Source: Dryocosmus kuriphilus (taxonomy: Eukaryota > Arthropoda > Insecta > Hymenoptera > Cynipidae). From it: a DNA stretch of 64,000 bases. The notes under the pieces were generated by a model, which did no database searches, was not told where the DNA came from, and saw nothing but the letters and a program-made list of their open reading frames with translations. A program made the position numbers and the translations under genes. The stretch spans positions 19,802,327-19,866,326 of the forward strand of contig CM076195.1 of assembly GCA_038277395.1 (NCBI GenBank), read 5' to 3'. This document shows, piece after piece, positions 12,013 through 22,215 of this stretch; position 1 is the first letter of the stretch, and every line of letters starts with the position of its first letter.

Positions 12013-13050
12013 AAGCAGTAACTCAACAAAATCTGAAAGTTACCGTTGGAACCTCGTCTGAAATTTTTGAAGACAAATTACTTATCTGTATTAATTAAAT
12101 TATTTATTTATTTATAATAATTTATTAATTGTTAAAACAAACAACAATTTTTAATTAAAATCATAGGTTTTTATTTTTCATTTTCAGATCCTCGAAAGGT
12201 ATGCCATTAGTAGAATTTATTTTCACCAACTATATACTTTATTTTGCGCAATTTAAGGTTTTTTCTTAGAGTATATTTCCTTTACATTTATAAAATATAT
12301 GTCTTATATTTCCATTAAAAAACAACATATATAATTCAAACTAACAATGTCCCATGTAATGGAAACCATTTCAAATTGATAGATAATTTAAATTTTATAT
12401 ATAGTATATTCATATATTACTAGAATATAATAATAAAATTAAAATTAATAACATGATAAAACTAGCTACTATTATGCACATATATACTTAAAAGAAATTG
12501 AACAAATTGGCAATTTTAACGTTTGAATTTTTCGCGCGATTCTGATATGCAATATATTAGAAGATAACTTGATTAATATTTTTACCTATATTTTATTTAT
12601 TTAGTCATTTACAGTTGTCTAATGAATAATCGATGCGCATATCATTAATGTTAATATTTTAATACAATAATATTCTACAAAATAATAATATTCTAATAAT
12701 ATTCTAATACTTTTATAAATAAATTTTCTAATTTCGAAAGTCCTGTGGATGTTTTTTAATTTTTTCGGTGTATTATTTATATAAATTTAACTTAAACCGT
12801 TTAAAACTCCAGTACAATTATTTAAAGTTATTTAATATTCATATTAATATTATATATTTAATTATATGATTTATTACTTCTATTATAATACAATTGAATT
12901 TATTTACAAAATTATAATAAAATTAATGATATTACATATACAATCTATAATTTTATAGATATCCTTGCAAAATCGCCATTATATGTATACAGTATATGTA
13001 CCAAATAGTCATTAGACAAAGGTTAGTAAATAAATTAACAGGGTTGAAAA
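12013..13050. other. AT-rich interior of the hAT element, no gene seen
   Basis: Very AT-rich, with short TA-rich repeats and no frame of note. If the transposase has a 5' exon it should lie here on the minus strand, but I could not find one. Confidence 0.6.
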
Positions 13051-13700
13051 CCCGTGTAGAAATTTCCCTGGTTGGCCCTACTACAAGAAGGTTTCTGGCT
13101 GGATCCCGGTCGGGACAACCCTGCTTGGATTTCATGGCCAGGAGCCGGCCGGCAACCGACCGGGCTACACTCTTTATACAATCACACGGCGGTTTCACGG
13201 CCGGTTACTGGCCGGGCTGATTCGGGCTAGATTGCATGATCGGGAGCTGGACGGAGACCGGCCGGGCTACATATCTCACAAATCACCAGCCGGGAGTCGG
13301 CTGGTCAATGTATTTCTTGAAACATTTTTGTGAAATGTTCCTCTACTTGTTGTGTAATATTGAAAAAAATATTATTTTTCGCAAAAAAACTGCAGATAAG
13401 ATTTCAAATGTACTTTGCAGAAACTTTGCAAAATCATTGCACAATATCTTTCATAATAGACTGATGCTTAATGCCCCCATCGCAGATGTGTTCTGATTGG
13501 AATTCCAAGGATCATAGGATCATTCTAGGATTATAGGATCATAGCGAGTGCAAGCTTAATCTGCTTTAATGAAATCTTACAAATTTTCGAAATATTTAAA
13601 AAATTTTCAAAAGTTATTCAAATTTCCAAAAAATACGAAAATATTCAAATTTTCCAAAAAATTACAAAATTTTCAAGAATTTTGGTAATTCTGAAAATTT

Positions 13701-13942
13701 TTGAGAATTTTGGTAATTTTTGGAATTTTTGAAATTTTAGAAAATATTGGAAATTTTGGTAATTTTGAAAATTTTTGAGAATTTTGGTAATTTTAGAGAA
13801 TTTTGGAGAATTTTGAAATTTTTGAGAATTTTGGTAATTTTTGGAATTTTTGAAATTTTAGAAAATATTGGAAATTTTGGTAATTTTGAAAATTTTTGAG
13901 AATTTTGGTAATTTTAGAGAATTTTGGAGAATTTTGAAATTT
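13701..13942. repeat. Tandem duplication, 121-bp unit
   Basis: A unit beginning TTGAGAATTTTGGTAATTTT at 13701 is repeated at 13822 almost without change; a partial third start follows near 13942. The unit itself is built from shorter GAATTTTGGTAATTTT motifs. No coding content. Confidence 0.85.
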
Positions 13943-14056
13943 TTGAGAATTTTGGTAATTTGGAAACTTCTAAAAACTTGTCGAGGTTCCAAGTATGGGC
14001 GTCCCTGGGTCTTTCAAGGAAACACCTTGGCTTTGTTTTTGTCCAGAAAGTTCAAG

Positions 14057-14158
14057 CGGTGTAATAGCTCAGTCGGCTAAGGCGTGCGGTATATTTATAC
14101 ATAAGGTTAGGTAGTTCTTTAGGTATACCAGGTAGGGTTCAAATCCTCAGCGGGTGCG
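14057..14158 (+). other. tRNA-like segment with Pol III A and B boxes
   Basis: A perfect A-box match, TAGCTCAGTCGG (14065-14076), and a perfect B-box, GGTTCAAATCC (14136-14146), stand in a tRNA-like context that ends in an acceptor-like GCGGGTGCGA. The distance between boxes is enlarged by an AT-rich insertion or variable arm. It could be the head of a tRNA-derived SINE or a tRNA pseudogene; I cannot close a full cloverleaf by eye. Confidence 0.5.
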
Positions 14159-15416
14159 ATTTTTCATAGTAATTAAGCGTGCTATTTTATGTATATATAT
14201 AAGTAAATGCTTGTGCAATTGTGTAACTTTAAACATAATTTAAGTGCAGCCATAATATATAAAACAACTTTTTTTTGCAGATTTATCTAAATTTTAGGTA
14301 AATTTCTAAATTTGACTACAAAATTTTAATAACATTTCGAAATTTTTTGAAAAAGTTAAATGCATGATTGTAGAAATCTTGCTTGTAATATTGTAAAAAT
14401 ATTCAAATAACATTTCACAAATATTTCATGCAATATTTTGCACGATCTGTGCGGACCCATTGGATTTATTTTGGGGCTGCTAAAAACCCCAGCAAAATTA
14501 TTCAAGCCGGGATCCGACCAGTTTACCGTGACGTTTTTAGCCGGATCCCGGACAGTTTTCCCGGCCAGCGCCCGGTTAAAACCCGGGTGATCCGGCCGGC
14601 ACCCGACCGGATCCCTGATTGTATTCCTACACGGGAATAATTAATTACAACTGTAATTACATTACTAGATTAATTAATAATTACATAGAAATATTTTAAT
14701 TGTACTAAGATTAATTAATGATTACAAGAGGGAAATTTTAACTATTTTAAAAATAATTAATAATTACAAAAGAAAATTGTAATTTTACACGAAATAATTA
14801 AAAATTATAATATACAATAGATTTACTCAATTTAGTTTTGATCATAATATGACCGAATACGAAATTAACGTAACATTCTTCTCACCTATAAATACACCAA
14901 TAAACTGTCGTTCCGTATAAACCAAAATAAAAAAATTGTTTAATTAATTATTTCGATCATAATTACAATTTTTAGGTAATTATTAATTATTTTATGTATA
15001 ATTACAATTTTTCGTGTGTAATTATTAATTACTTCAAGCATAAACTACAATTTTTTCTTTGTAATTGTAATTAAAAATGGATAATTAATCATTTTTGCAA
15101 CCTTGTAAATTAATGAAGTATACGTAATAGTATAATAAGTTACGGAGTTAATATGCTGATATTTTGGAAAAAATATTCGCAGACACGAGACATTAAATCA
15201 TTAAAAGCAATTTCGCTCAAATTCCGGTCAAGGTTTATTATAATATAATATAATGTTATTATTATCAATAATTACATATCAAATAGTACATATTTTTATT
15301 AAAATATCAATATTATTTATATACTATTTTACACCTGGAAAAATCATTATTTGAAAATCTACAAATTATATAAGAATCGCGCGAAACATTAAAAAATCAT
15401 TAAAATCAATAAATTA

Positions 15417-15418
<2 letters not shown>

Positions 15419-15452
<34 letters not shown>
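15419..15452. repeat. AT microsatellite
   Basis: A run of alternating TA near the right end of the inner hAT transposon. Confidence 0.9.
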
Positions 15453-15454
<2 letters not shown>

Positions 15455-15711
15455 ATTACTATAATTAACATTAAGAATATATATTATATGTCCATATAAA
15501 TTTATTAATATTAATATTCTACATCTGATAAAACATAACCTCGAAATCCACCCAGATCAGAAATTATAGGCGAAATCAAATATCTCCCAATTTCTTCAAT
15601 TTCACTTTTTCTAATTTGGTGGGGATATAAATAGAACCGTCGAAGTTTCCCGACCGGCAATCGTGCACCTTCAAGTTTTCAGATTCAGAAGGGGAGAAGT
15701 TACCACCACTC

Positions 15712-15775
15712 TTTTCACACGGACATGGACGTGCAATAGTGTGCGAGGATTCGCGTGTCCGATCTGGGATCACTG
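15712..15775 (-). repeat. Right terminal inverted repeat of inner hAT
   Basis: Reverse complement of 8634-8698; the ORF on the minus strand here (15576-15791) is only translation of the terminus. Confidence 0.93.
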
Positions 15776-15783
15776 GTACAGAC
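15776..15783. repeat. 8-bp target duplication, right (GTACAGAC)
   Basis: Second half of the pair with 8626-8633. Confidence 0.95.
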
Positions 15784-17169
15784 AATGACAATGAAACGAA
15801 CTTTGAACCCTCTAACTCGAGTCAAAACAAGAACAATGACAACGAGACAGACGGCAGAAACGAAAACGATAACATGTTCGCTGATGAAAGTTACTTTGCA
15901 CATGAGGAATTTTGTCAAAGTGAACATGAAATACACGAAACTATTGAGATTATTGAATTTAGTAATAATGACATAGAACATAACGCAGTAACTAGAGTAA
16001 ATTCAAATAGGGATGATGAGAAAACGGAGATTATAACGTTGCAATTGACAGACGCATGTTTTGAAAGTGACATGACAGTTTCAGGAGTACACTGTGGTTC
16101 TCATATCCTACAGTTAGCAGTTGATGATGCTTTACGCGAAATGGGTCACCTCAAGACTGTCGCTGATAAAGCTTACAAAGTAGCAGTCGAATTCTGCAAG
16201 ATGTACGTGCTAAAGTGAATTCGTAAATTTAACGAAAATGCTAAACTTACGAAAACAGATTTGGATGTACCAACACGTTGGGGTTCGGTACACGATATGC
16301 TTGTCTCGATTTTAAAGTACAAGCATTTCGCTTTTGCACTCAAGCAACTGAACTTAAACGATGAAGAGTGAAATTCGATTGAAACTCTTGTGAGTGCTCT
16401 AAAGTCAGCTAGAAATGCAGCTGAATTGTTTCAGAGGGAACAATTGCTGATGTCACAATTTTAATGGGAACGTTGTAAAACGGAAACATTGAAAATAAAA
16501 TCTGACCTCGCTTAGGCTTTAGTAAAAGCAATGGAAAAGAGGGAACAAGTGTTATTTGATAACGAGTCCATGATGGCAGCAATCTATCATGATCCACGGG
16601 TAAATGGATCATTAAGTAATGAGCAGGAGATGAGAGCCGATGACCATCTGCAAAACAACTTCAGCGAGCTGGAAAAACGTCGCAATCAATCTGCCCTATT
16701 CAGTTCAAAAGAGACTGACAGTGAGACGGTTATAATTGAGACCGGAAAAGAAATCACTGCAATGTCTGAGAACTCGAAGACAGTTTTATACGAGAAATTA
16801 AGGAAGGCGAAATTGAAGAAATTGCAAAATGAGAAATTTGAGAAACAAATGGGCACGATTCGGCTCATGCTCAGAAACTTTCTAAAAAGAATGATGAATT
16901 CAAAGGATGATTTTCTAGAATATTGGCATCTAATTAAATGCAGTGAGCTCCAATTGTACCAGCTTGCCATGATCGTGCTAGCAATACCTGCAAATCAAGT
17001 TGGTGTGGAACGCTTGTTTTCTGGACTGAGGTACATTATGTCTTCTCTTCGAGGAAAATTGAAGAAAGATATAATGGAATCAATTTTGCTGATTCGCTTC
17101 AAATTTGACCTCTTCGAAGACGATAAGCAGGATTTGATGAGAAAAAAAACCTGTAAGCGACAGTTATAA
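15784..17169 (+). pseudogene. Outer hAT transposase, 3' part
   Basis: The frame resumes directly after the target duplication with an acidic, Asn-rich linker. It then shows the hAT core block VHCGSHILQLAVDDAL (about 16097-16136), a TRWGSVHDML block (about 16275-16305) and, in the 3' ORF (16531-17169), the dimerisation region VGVERLFSGLRYIMSSLRGK (about 16998-17060). Stops occur at 16216-16218, near 16369 and near 16462. Joined to 7140-8633 this accounts for a typical hAT transposase from N-terminal domain to C-terminal dimerisation. A possible terminal intron follows the stop (AAG/GTAATA at about 17170, TTTCAG near 17254). Confidence 0.85.
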
Positions 17170-17504
17170 GGTAATATTTAATTTTCATTTATTTCGTTTT
17201 AATTTCATAAACGTAAGTTGATCATTTTTCATAAATTAATTTTTTAATTTCAGGAATTCGAGCAGGAAAGCCAGCATGTACATCCATTATATTTAATTTT
17301 CACAGTCCAATGTTGTAATCTATAATTACTTAAACGCGTAATGTCTCTAGAGCAAAACGCTTTTGAAAAATTTCCAATGATTTTGTACAGTTTGAAAACT
17401 ATTAGGTTAAATATTTTTGTATACTTGTATATATTTTTCGACCTTTACCAGAAATTGTAACGAATGCAGTTGCAACTTACAAATGACGGGAGAAATGCAT
17501 ATTG

Positions 17505-17938
17505 AAATTTCTAGAGGAAACATTGCCGCCCTCAGATATCAAGAAGATTCCAGATGAAATGAGAAAGGTAGTATTTTATTTACAGTAATATTTTTAAAAT
17601 TTTTATTGGCAGATGTTTCTAATTAGCAAACACAGATCGACAAAATTCCAAAGAAAACAGAAAAAAGGATCATTCCCCGGAATGAAGAAAAAATGTCTCT
17701 TGTATCTAAATAAAAAGAACAAAATGATTTGGGATATAATGACACAATGTTGTTGGATTATGCGAGAAAGTTGCTTGGAGTCGAAAACTTTGTCAAATTA
17801 CCCATGAATCCTTTACAAGACAACTGGGAAACCGTAAAGAAAACAATAATGAAGGCTGATTATGACGGAGTCAAAAATATTTTCGACTTTGTTTTGAAAA
17901 TCTACCCTCTTTTTTCTTCTTTTTTTGCTTCAAATTAA
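17505..17938 (+). other. Unrecognised ORF fragment
   Basis: The longest clean piece is 17729-17938, a lysine-rich 69-residue frame that ends in a hydrophobic aromatic tail. In the same frame just upstream is a similar basic stretch broken by a stop. Sites resembling a donor (17568) and an acceptor (17612) frame a short exon. I do not recognise the family, and it could be the 3' tail of the outer hAT element or chance. Confidence 0.25.
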
Positions 17939-17939
17939 A

Positions 17940-19170
17940 GCTTAGCATATGTGCTTTCAGATCTCTGAATATAAAAAGAGTTTTTCCTTTTATTTTCGAG
18001 AAAAAAAATAAAATGCACATTTTTCGACGAAATCACTTATTTCGGCAATTTAGAACTGCTTTTATATCGACAAAACGAAATTTTGTCCTTCAGACTTTCG
18101 ATAACTCTTTTAACGTACTTTTCAGTAATCATAAGAACTTTAAAAAAAAAAATGAATATTTGACCTTCAAAAATCAAGGCCAAACATTTATTTGACTTTT
18201 TTTAAAAGAAGGACACATTTTTGAAACTTTCTTTTGATCCAAAAAAAATATGAGACTTTTTCCTATAAGAAACAGTGGAACCAAAAGTGTGATCATAATT
18301 TTTTACTGTGAAAATGAGCGCTGAGTACAATGACGTGCGAGAGTCAGCGTCATGGGGCCTGCCGGAGTACTAAAAAAACTGAAATTCTTTCCAGTGAGTC
18401 TCTTGGACTCTCCAGAAGCTATTGCTCACGCTCTGAAGAACAGACTCTTTAAGTTTTCGTTCAGTATTTCACTCCTTCAAAGAGCCCAAACTTATTTTTC
18501 CTAGGAGCTTCTCTTCTTGAGAGGAATATTACTGAAAGGAAGACAGGAGACCCTGAAAAGGAGCTGACCGTTTTAAAAAATTTCATTTTATTTCTTCTCA
18601 ACCTAAGAGGCATAAGGCTGAGTAAATATTCTTTCAACTCGTAAAGTGAGACCCAGGTACACAAATTTATTGAACTCACTTTCTGACGAGAGTAAAACTG
18701 AATATTTTGAGTACATGTGTATGAGTGCATGTGAAATAGTATGCGTGAGCTTGTGTTTATCGACACACACACACACACACACACAAACAAACACACACAC
18801 ACACACAGATTTCGGGAAAGGCCACTAAATTATTTTCAGATCATAAAAGAGAGATAAGAGAGTTCATAATCAACTAAATCCATAACTCTGAGAGTGACGT
18901 GGGCGTACCTGAAAGACTTACGCATGCAAGAGAGGACTTTCTTTCGTCAAAAGTAAAACAAAAAAGATATGTTTCATAAAACAGATAACTAATATATTCT
19001 CAAAAAAAATTAACAAGAAGATTTAACAAAATGAGGGGTCAAGTAACCCAGATGAATCATACCTAAGCCGAAAAACAATCCCAAAACTACACATTTTAGG
19101 TAAAAAGGTAAAAAGAATCCACAAAAGTAACGTAGTCGATTTTAAAATTTGCGGTGAAGCCGCCAAGATT
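17940..19170. other. No gene seen; CA/AC microsatellite
   Basis: AT-rich DNA without credible frames. A CA repeat with two short interruptions occupies about 18763-18808 and accounts for the cysteine/valine-rich ORFs on the minus strand. Confidence 0.7.
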
Positions 19171-19816
19171 GGAGATTTGAAATGACGAGCTTCGGCTCGA
19201 AATGTCTGCCGACCGCGCCCTTTCTGTTTCAATTAAAAATTCGCCCGTCTCACCTCGTAAAACAAACAGCTACCTCGTCAACACGGACCAACTTACGAAC
19301 CGCATAGCGGATAAACAAAAAAGAAAGTAACACTGGACCACGTCACGTAAACCACGATGCATCGTGCTAAGTCGCTCGCCCACACAGAAGTGACGCTTCG
19401 AGCCTTAGTTGTTGGCGGCTTTAGCTGCGTCCATGGTGAGTCGGCTTCCGCCCTCCTGCGCAAACGTCGTTGCGCATCGTTGGCTCGTATAGTCCCTGCC
19501 GATCGGGGCCGGATGGTAATTCGAGGGAAGTCGACTTATCGAGGCGCGTGAGATCTCGTCACTGCCACTGTCCATGAGCATCTCACGGCCGCGGGCAATT
19601 CAAATATGGGAATCACATCCAAACCTTGCCCTCGGTGTGCAGCAGTTTGCTGCACCCACGACCGTACAGCTCCGTGGGACAGGGCCTGGCCTGTACTTAG
19701 TCCAAATGGAGGTGATGACATCCTCATATCACGTTGCTACCTTCAACTTCCATCGCAGACGGCTCGACACGTCGAATGACAAAATAAGACAAAAAAAAAA
19801 AAAAAAAAAAAAAAAA
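19170..19816 (+). mobile_element. GC-rich retroposon 3' end with poly(A)
   Basis: An island of GC-rich sequence in AT-rich surroundings ends abruptly in an A tract (about 19788-19816). That shape is typical of the 3' end of a non-LTR retrotransposon or a retroposed transcript. The ORFs at 19357-19551 and 19574-19825 are short and unrecognised, and no reverse transcriptase motif is present, so it is 5' truncated or a SINE-like derivative. Confidence 0.5.
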
Positions 19817-19973
19817 GAAACATAAGACTACCGATTTTGGGGGTTCTTAACTCCATCCAGAGAGATCTGACCAATCATAAATGAAAAAACTGAGTATAAA
19901 AATCAAGACCGACAGAATGCTTATAAGTAATTGAATCGCCACATGCAATAAAAGGGGTATACAATTTTTATGC

Positions 19974-20470
19974 ACCATTCGCTTGGCCCCTCACCGATTT
20001 TTTTGAAAAATTAAAATTTTTATTTTTGGAATATATATCCTTATAGAAAATTTTATTGCGCATTTTTTTCCTCTTGTGAAAAGTTGTCACTTTCGTTGTT
20101 TTCAAAATAATTGCAAAAAAACACGTTTTTTTAGAAACGACGATTTTCAGTGTTTTTTCACTTCAACTCGCTCTAAATCCGAAAGTTTTCAGTTTTTTGA
20201 CTTAAAAATTTCAGGAGTAATTTATCATACTATTATGAAAGTATTAATAAAATCAAAATTAACATGTATTTGTATTTAAAAAAATTGATAATTTTTTTCT
20301 GAGCAGTTTTATAAACATCGTTTGAATATTTTCAATCGCAAAGTCTATCTACGTGCTTTTCAGCGAGAATAAACTTCTAGCGGATGAAATGTTCATTATG
20401 GTCCACATAAGTTTTCTGAAAAATTTTACTTCAATTGGTCCAGCTGCTGAAAAACTATGATGCTTTAATT
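19974..20470. repeat. Dispersed repeat related to the 25.2-kb foldback arm
   Basis: The order of blocks (a 'TTGCGCAT' block, 'TTTTCAAAATAAT', a 'TTCAACTCGC' block, then 'TTTCAGGA') parallels 25240-25480 in the same orientation, at low similarity. It looks like an old relative of that MITE family. No coding content. Confidence 0.45.
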
Positions 20471-21228
20471 CTTTCGCTCGGCGCCGCGAATGTAGGACTC
20501 ATCAGCGACGTCTCTAAAAAAGGCGAGACGCAGTGCTCGTTCCTGAAGGTCTGCACGTAAAAACGTATATTTTGCAGAATTTTTCTACAAATATTTATTA
20601 TGAAACTAATAATAATTTATATAAAACATATGTATGTACATACACATGTAATAACTCACATAAAATGTGCAATTATTATGACATCTCTTTCACTCAAAAC
20701 GTATTATTTTCTTTCCCTCTTTCTTTTCTTCTTTCTTTGCCTAAAATGTTAAAGGATTTCTTAGAAAATTTTGTAAACGTTGAGGAAGACATAAAAATAA
20801 TGAGACAAAATATGTGCATTAGGAAGAGTGCTTAGAAAATATACCTTACAATAGTTTTGCATAACGAAAGTGTAACATCTCAAAAATAAGAGAATCATTT
20901 TTAAAACAGGAAATTTTTGTATTATTAAATGTGATTAATTATTCAATAAAATGGCCCGAGTTTTGTCGAAACCTCGAGACAGAAAAAGAACTAAAGATGA
21001 GGAAGGATAGATTACTGATTTGATTTACTGACCATCTTCTTACTGATTCAGATTACATAAGAGAGATTTTATTTTTCTGTAAGATAAAAAATTGAAAAAA
21101 AAAAAATATTTTCCAGGGGGCGAATGTTAGTCATACATGTTTTTCCAGCAACCTTAATTTATTGACAGTGCTCATTCTCCAATATTATTACCAAGTGTTT
21201 ATGTAAGTTAAAAGTATATTACTTGTAG

Positions 21229-22215
21229 GGTGAAGAGTACGAATCAAATACTGGAAAACGAGTAGAGCCCAAGTCATTTATTCACATTCGGTCCTGTTGC
21301 AAATTCGGTAAATGTTACGAAAAAATACGGATCAAAGAACAAGAGACAGTCCACTCTGACTTTTGGGGATTTAGCGGTTACCACAAACAAAATATTTTAC
21401 TAAGTACCCTAATGAAATGTCAAGATCCGCTGAGTGTAAAAAATAATATAAAACGTCGGCTAATAATATGGGAGTATCTATTTGCCAAAGACGAGACTAC
21501 AAACATTGTGATATGTAAAAAGTTTCTCAGTGACATGATTCGCGTAGGGTATAAAAGATTAGATAACGTGCAAAGTAAAATCTTACTACAACTGGATGTA
21601 GGTGATAAAAGGGGAAAACATGATAATAGAACTGTGAAACTAACAGATACTGTTAAGGATTTAATTAAAGTACATTGTAAGAGTTTGCCACACCTTCCTT
21701 GACTTCCTTGAATTATTTTTAAAACTCGGAATTAAATTTAAAGAAGCTATACAACTTATTTATCGATTTTTCTCAATGAGGCATGCAGGAAGACTACATT
21801 GCAGTAGAACAAACGACTTATAATGCGTATTTTAATCGAAATATACCTTTCGCGTTCAAACTGCCTCGTACAGATGTTTGTAATTATTGCTACGAAAGTG
21901 AGAATAAATCTAATGTCCCCGAAAATCACTGAGCACAAAAAGAATTCAGAAGAATATTTAGCTTTAAAAAAGGATTGTTATCCAAAAAGAAATGCTTGAT
22001 GCTGTGACTTCGACTACGCACAAAATCTACTTTTTCCAACAATTCCCGCATCTGATCAGTTTTATCGAAAATTATTGTGGCTATATCTTTTTAATGTTCA
22101 CATTCATAACAGCGACAGAAGGTACATGTATCATTATCTCGAAGGAATTGCTATAAAGGGTGCAAACGCAGTCTGTAGTTTCCTTCATCATTCTATACAG
22201 CTTGAATTTGATCCG
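21229..22215 (+). pseudogene. Insect transposase-like gene, decayed
   Basis: From a likely splice acceptor (TTACTTGTAG, ending at 21228) an open frame runs to 21704. It begins with a Cys-containing CCKFGKCYEK block and continues through the 96-residue stretch at 21412-21702. Further blocks follow in shifting frames: a FKLPRTDVCNYCYE segment (about 21855-21895), a DQFYRKLLWLYLFNVHIHNS segment (about 22052-22115) and a YMYHYLEGIAIKGAN segment (about 22123-22170). This order matches a widespread family of uncharacterised insect proteins thought to derive from a DDE-type DNA transposon. I am confident of the resemblance but not of the family name. Stops and frameshifts after 21702 show it is dead. 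Confidence 0.6.

Larger units (their letters stand above)
13051..14635. mobile_element. Candidate 1.6-kb MITE with inverted arms and tRNA-like core
   Basis: The ends read CCCGTGTAGAAAT (13051) and the complement of CCCGTGTAGGAAT (14635). Inward, both arms hold GC-rich CCGGCCGGG-type sequence (13070-13300 and 14500-14620) and then AT-rich stretches containing a TTTGTGAAATGTT block in opposite orientations (about 13328 and 14415). Between the arms lie a 121-bp tandem duplication and a tRNA-like segment. The arms are diverged and no clear target duplication was found. Confidence 0.5.
8634..15775. mobile_element. Complete 7,142-bp hAT transposon inserted in a hAT gene
   Basis: The termini are inverted repeats of 64-65 bp (8634-8698 and 15712-15775), starting CAGTGATCCCAGATCGG and almost identical; imperfect similarity continues inward for about 100 bp more. 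GTACAGAC flanks both ends. Inside are a decayed minus-strand transposase (10390-12012), AT-rich filler, and a younger nested element (13051-14635). The second copy begins at 61462 and runs off the window. Long size and stop codons in the transposase suggest it now depends on enzyme supplied elsewhere. Confidence 0.93.

Noticed and set aside
18461..18828. Cys/Val-rich ORFs near 18.7 kb
   Set aside because: Translation of the CA microsatellite in several frames.
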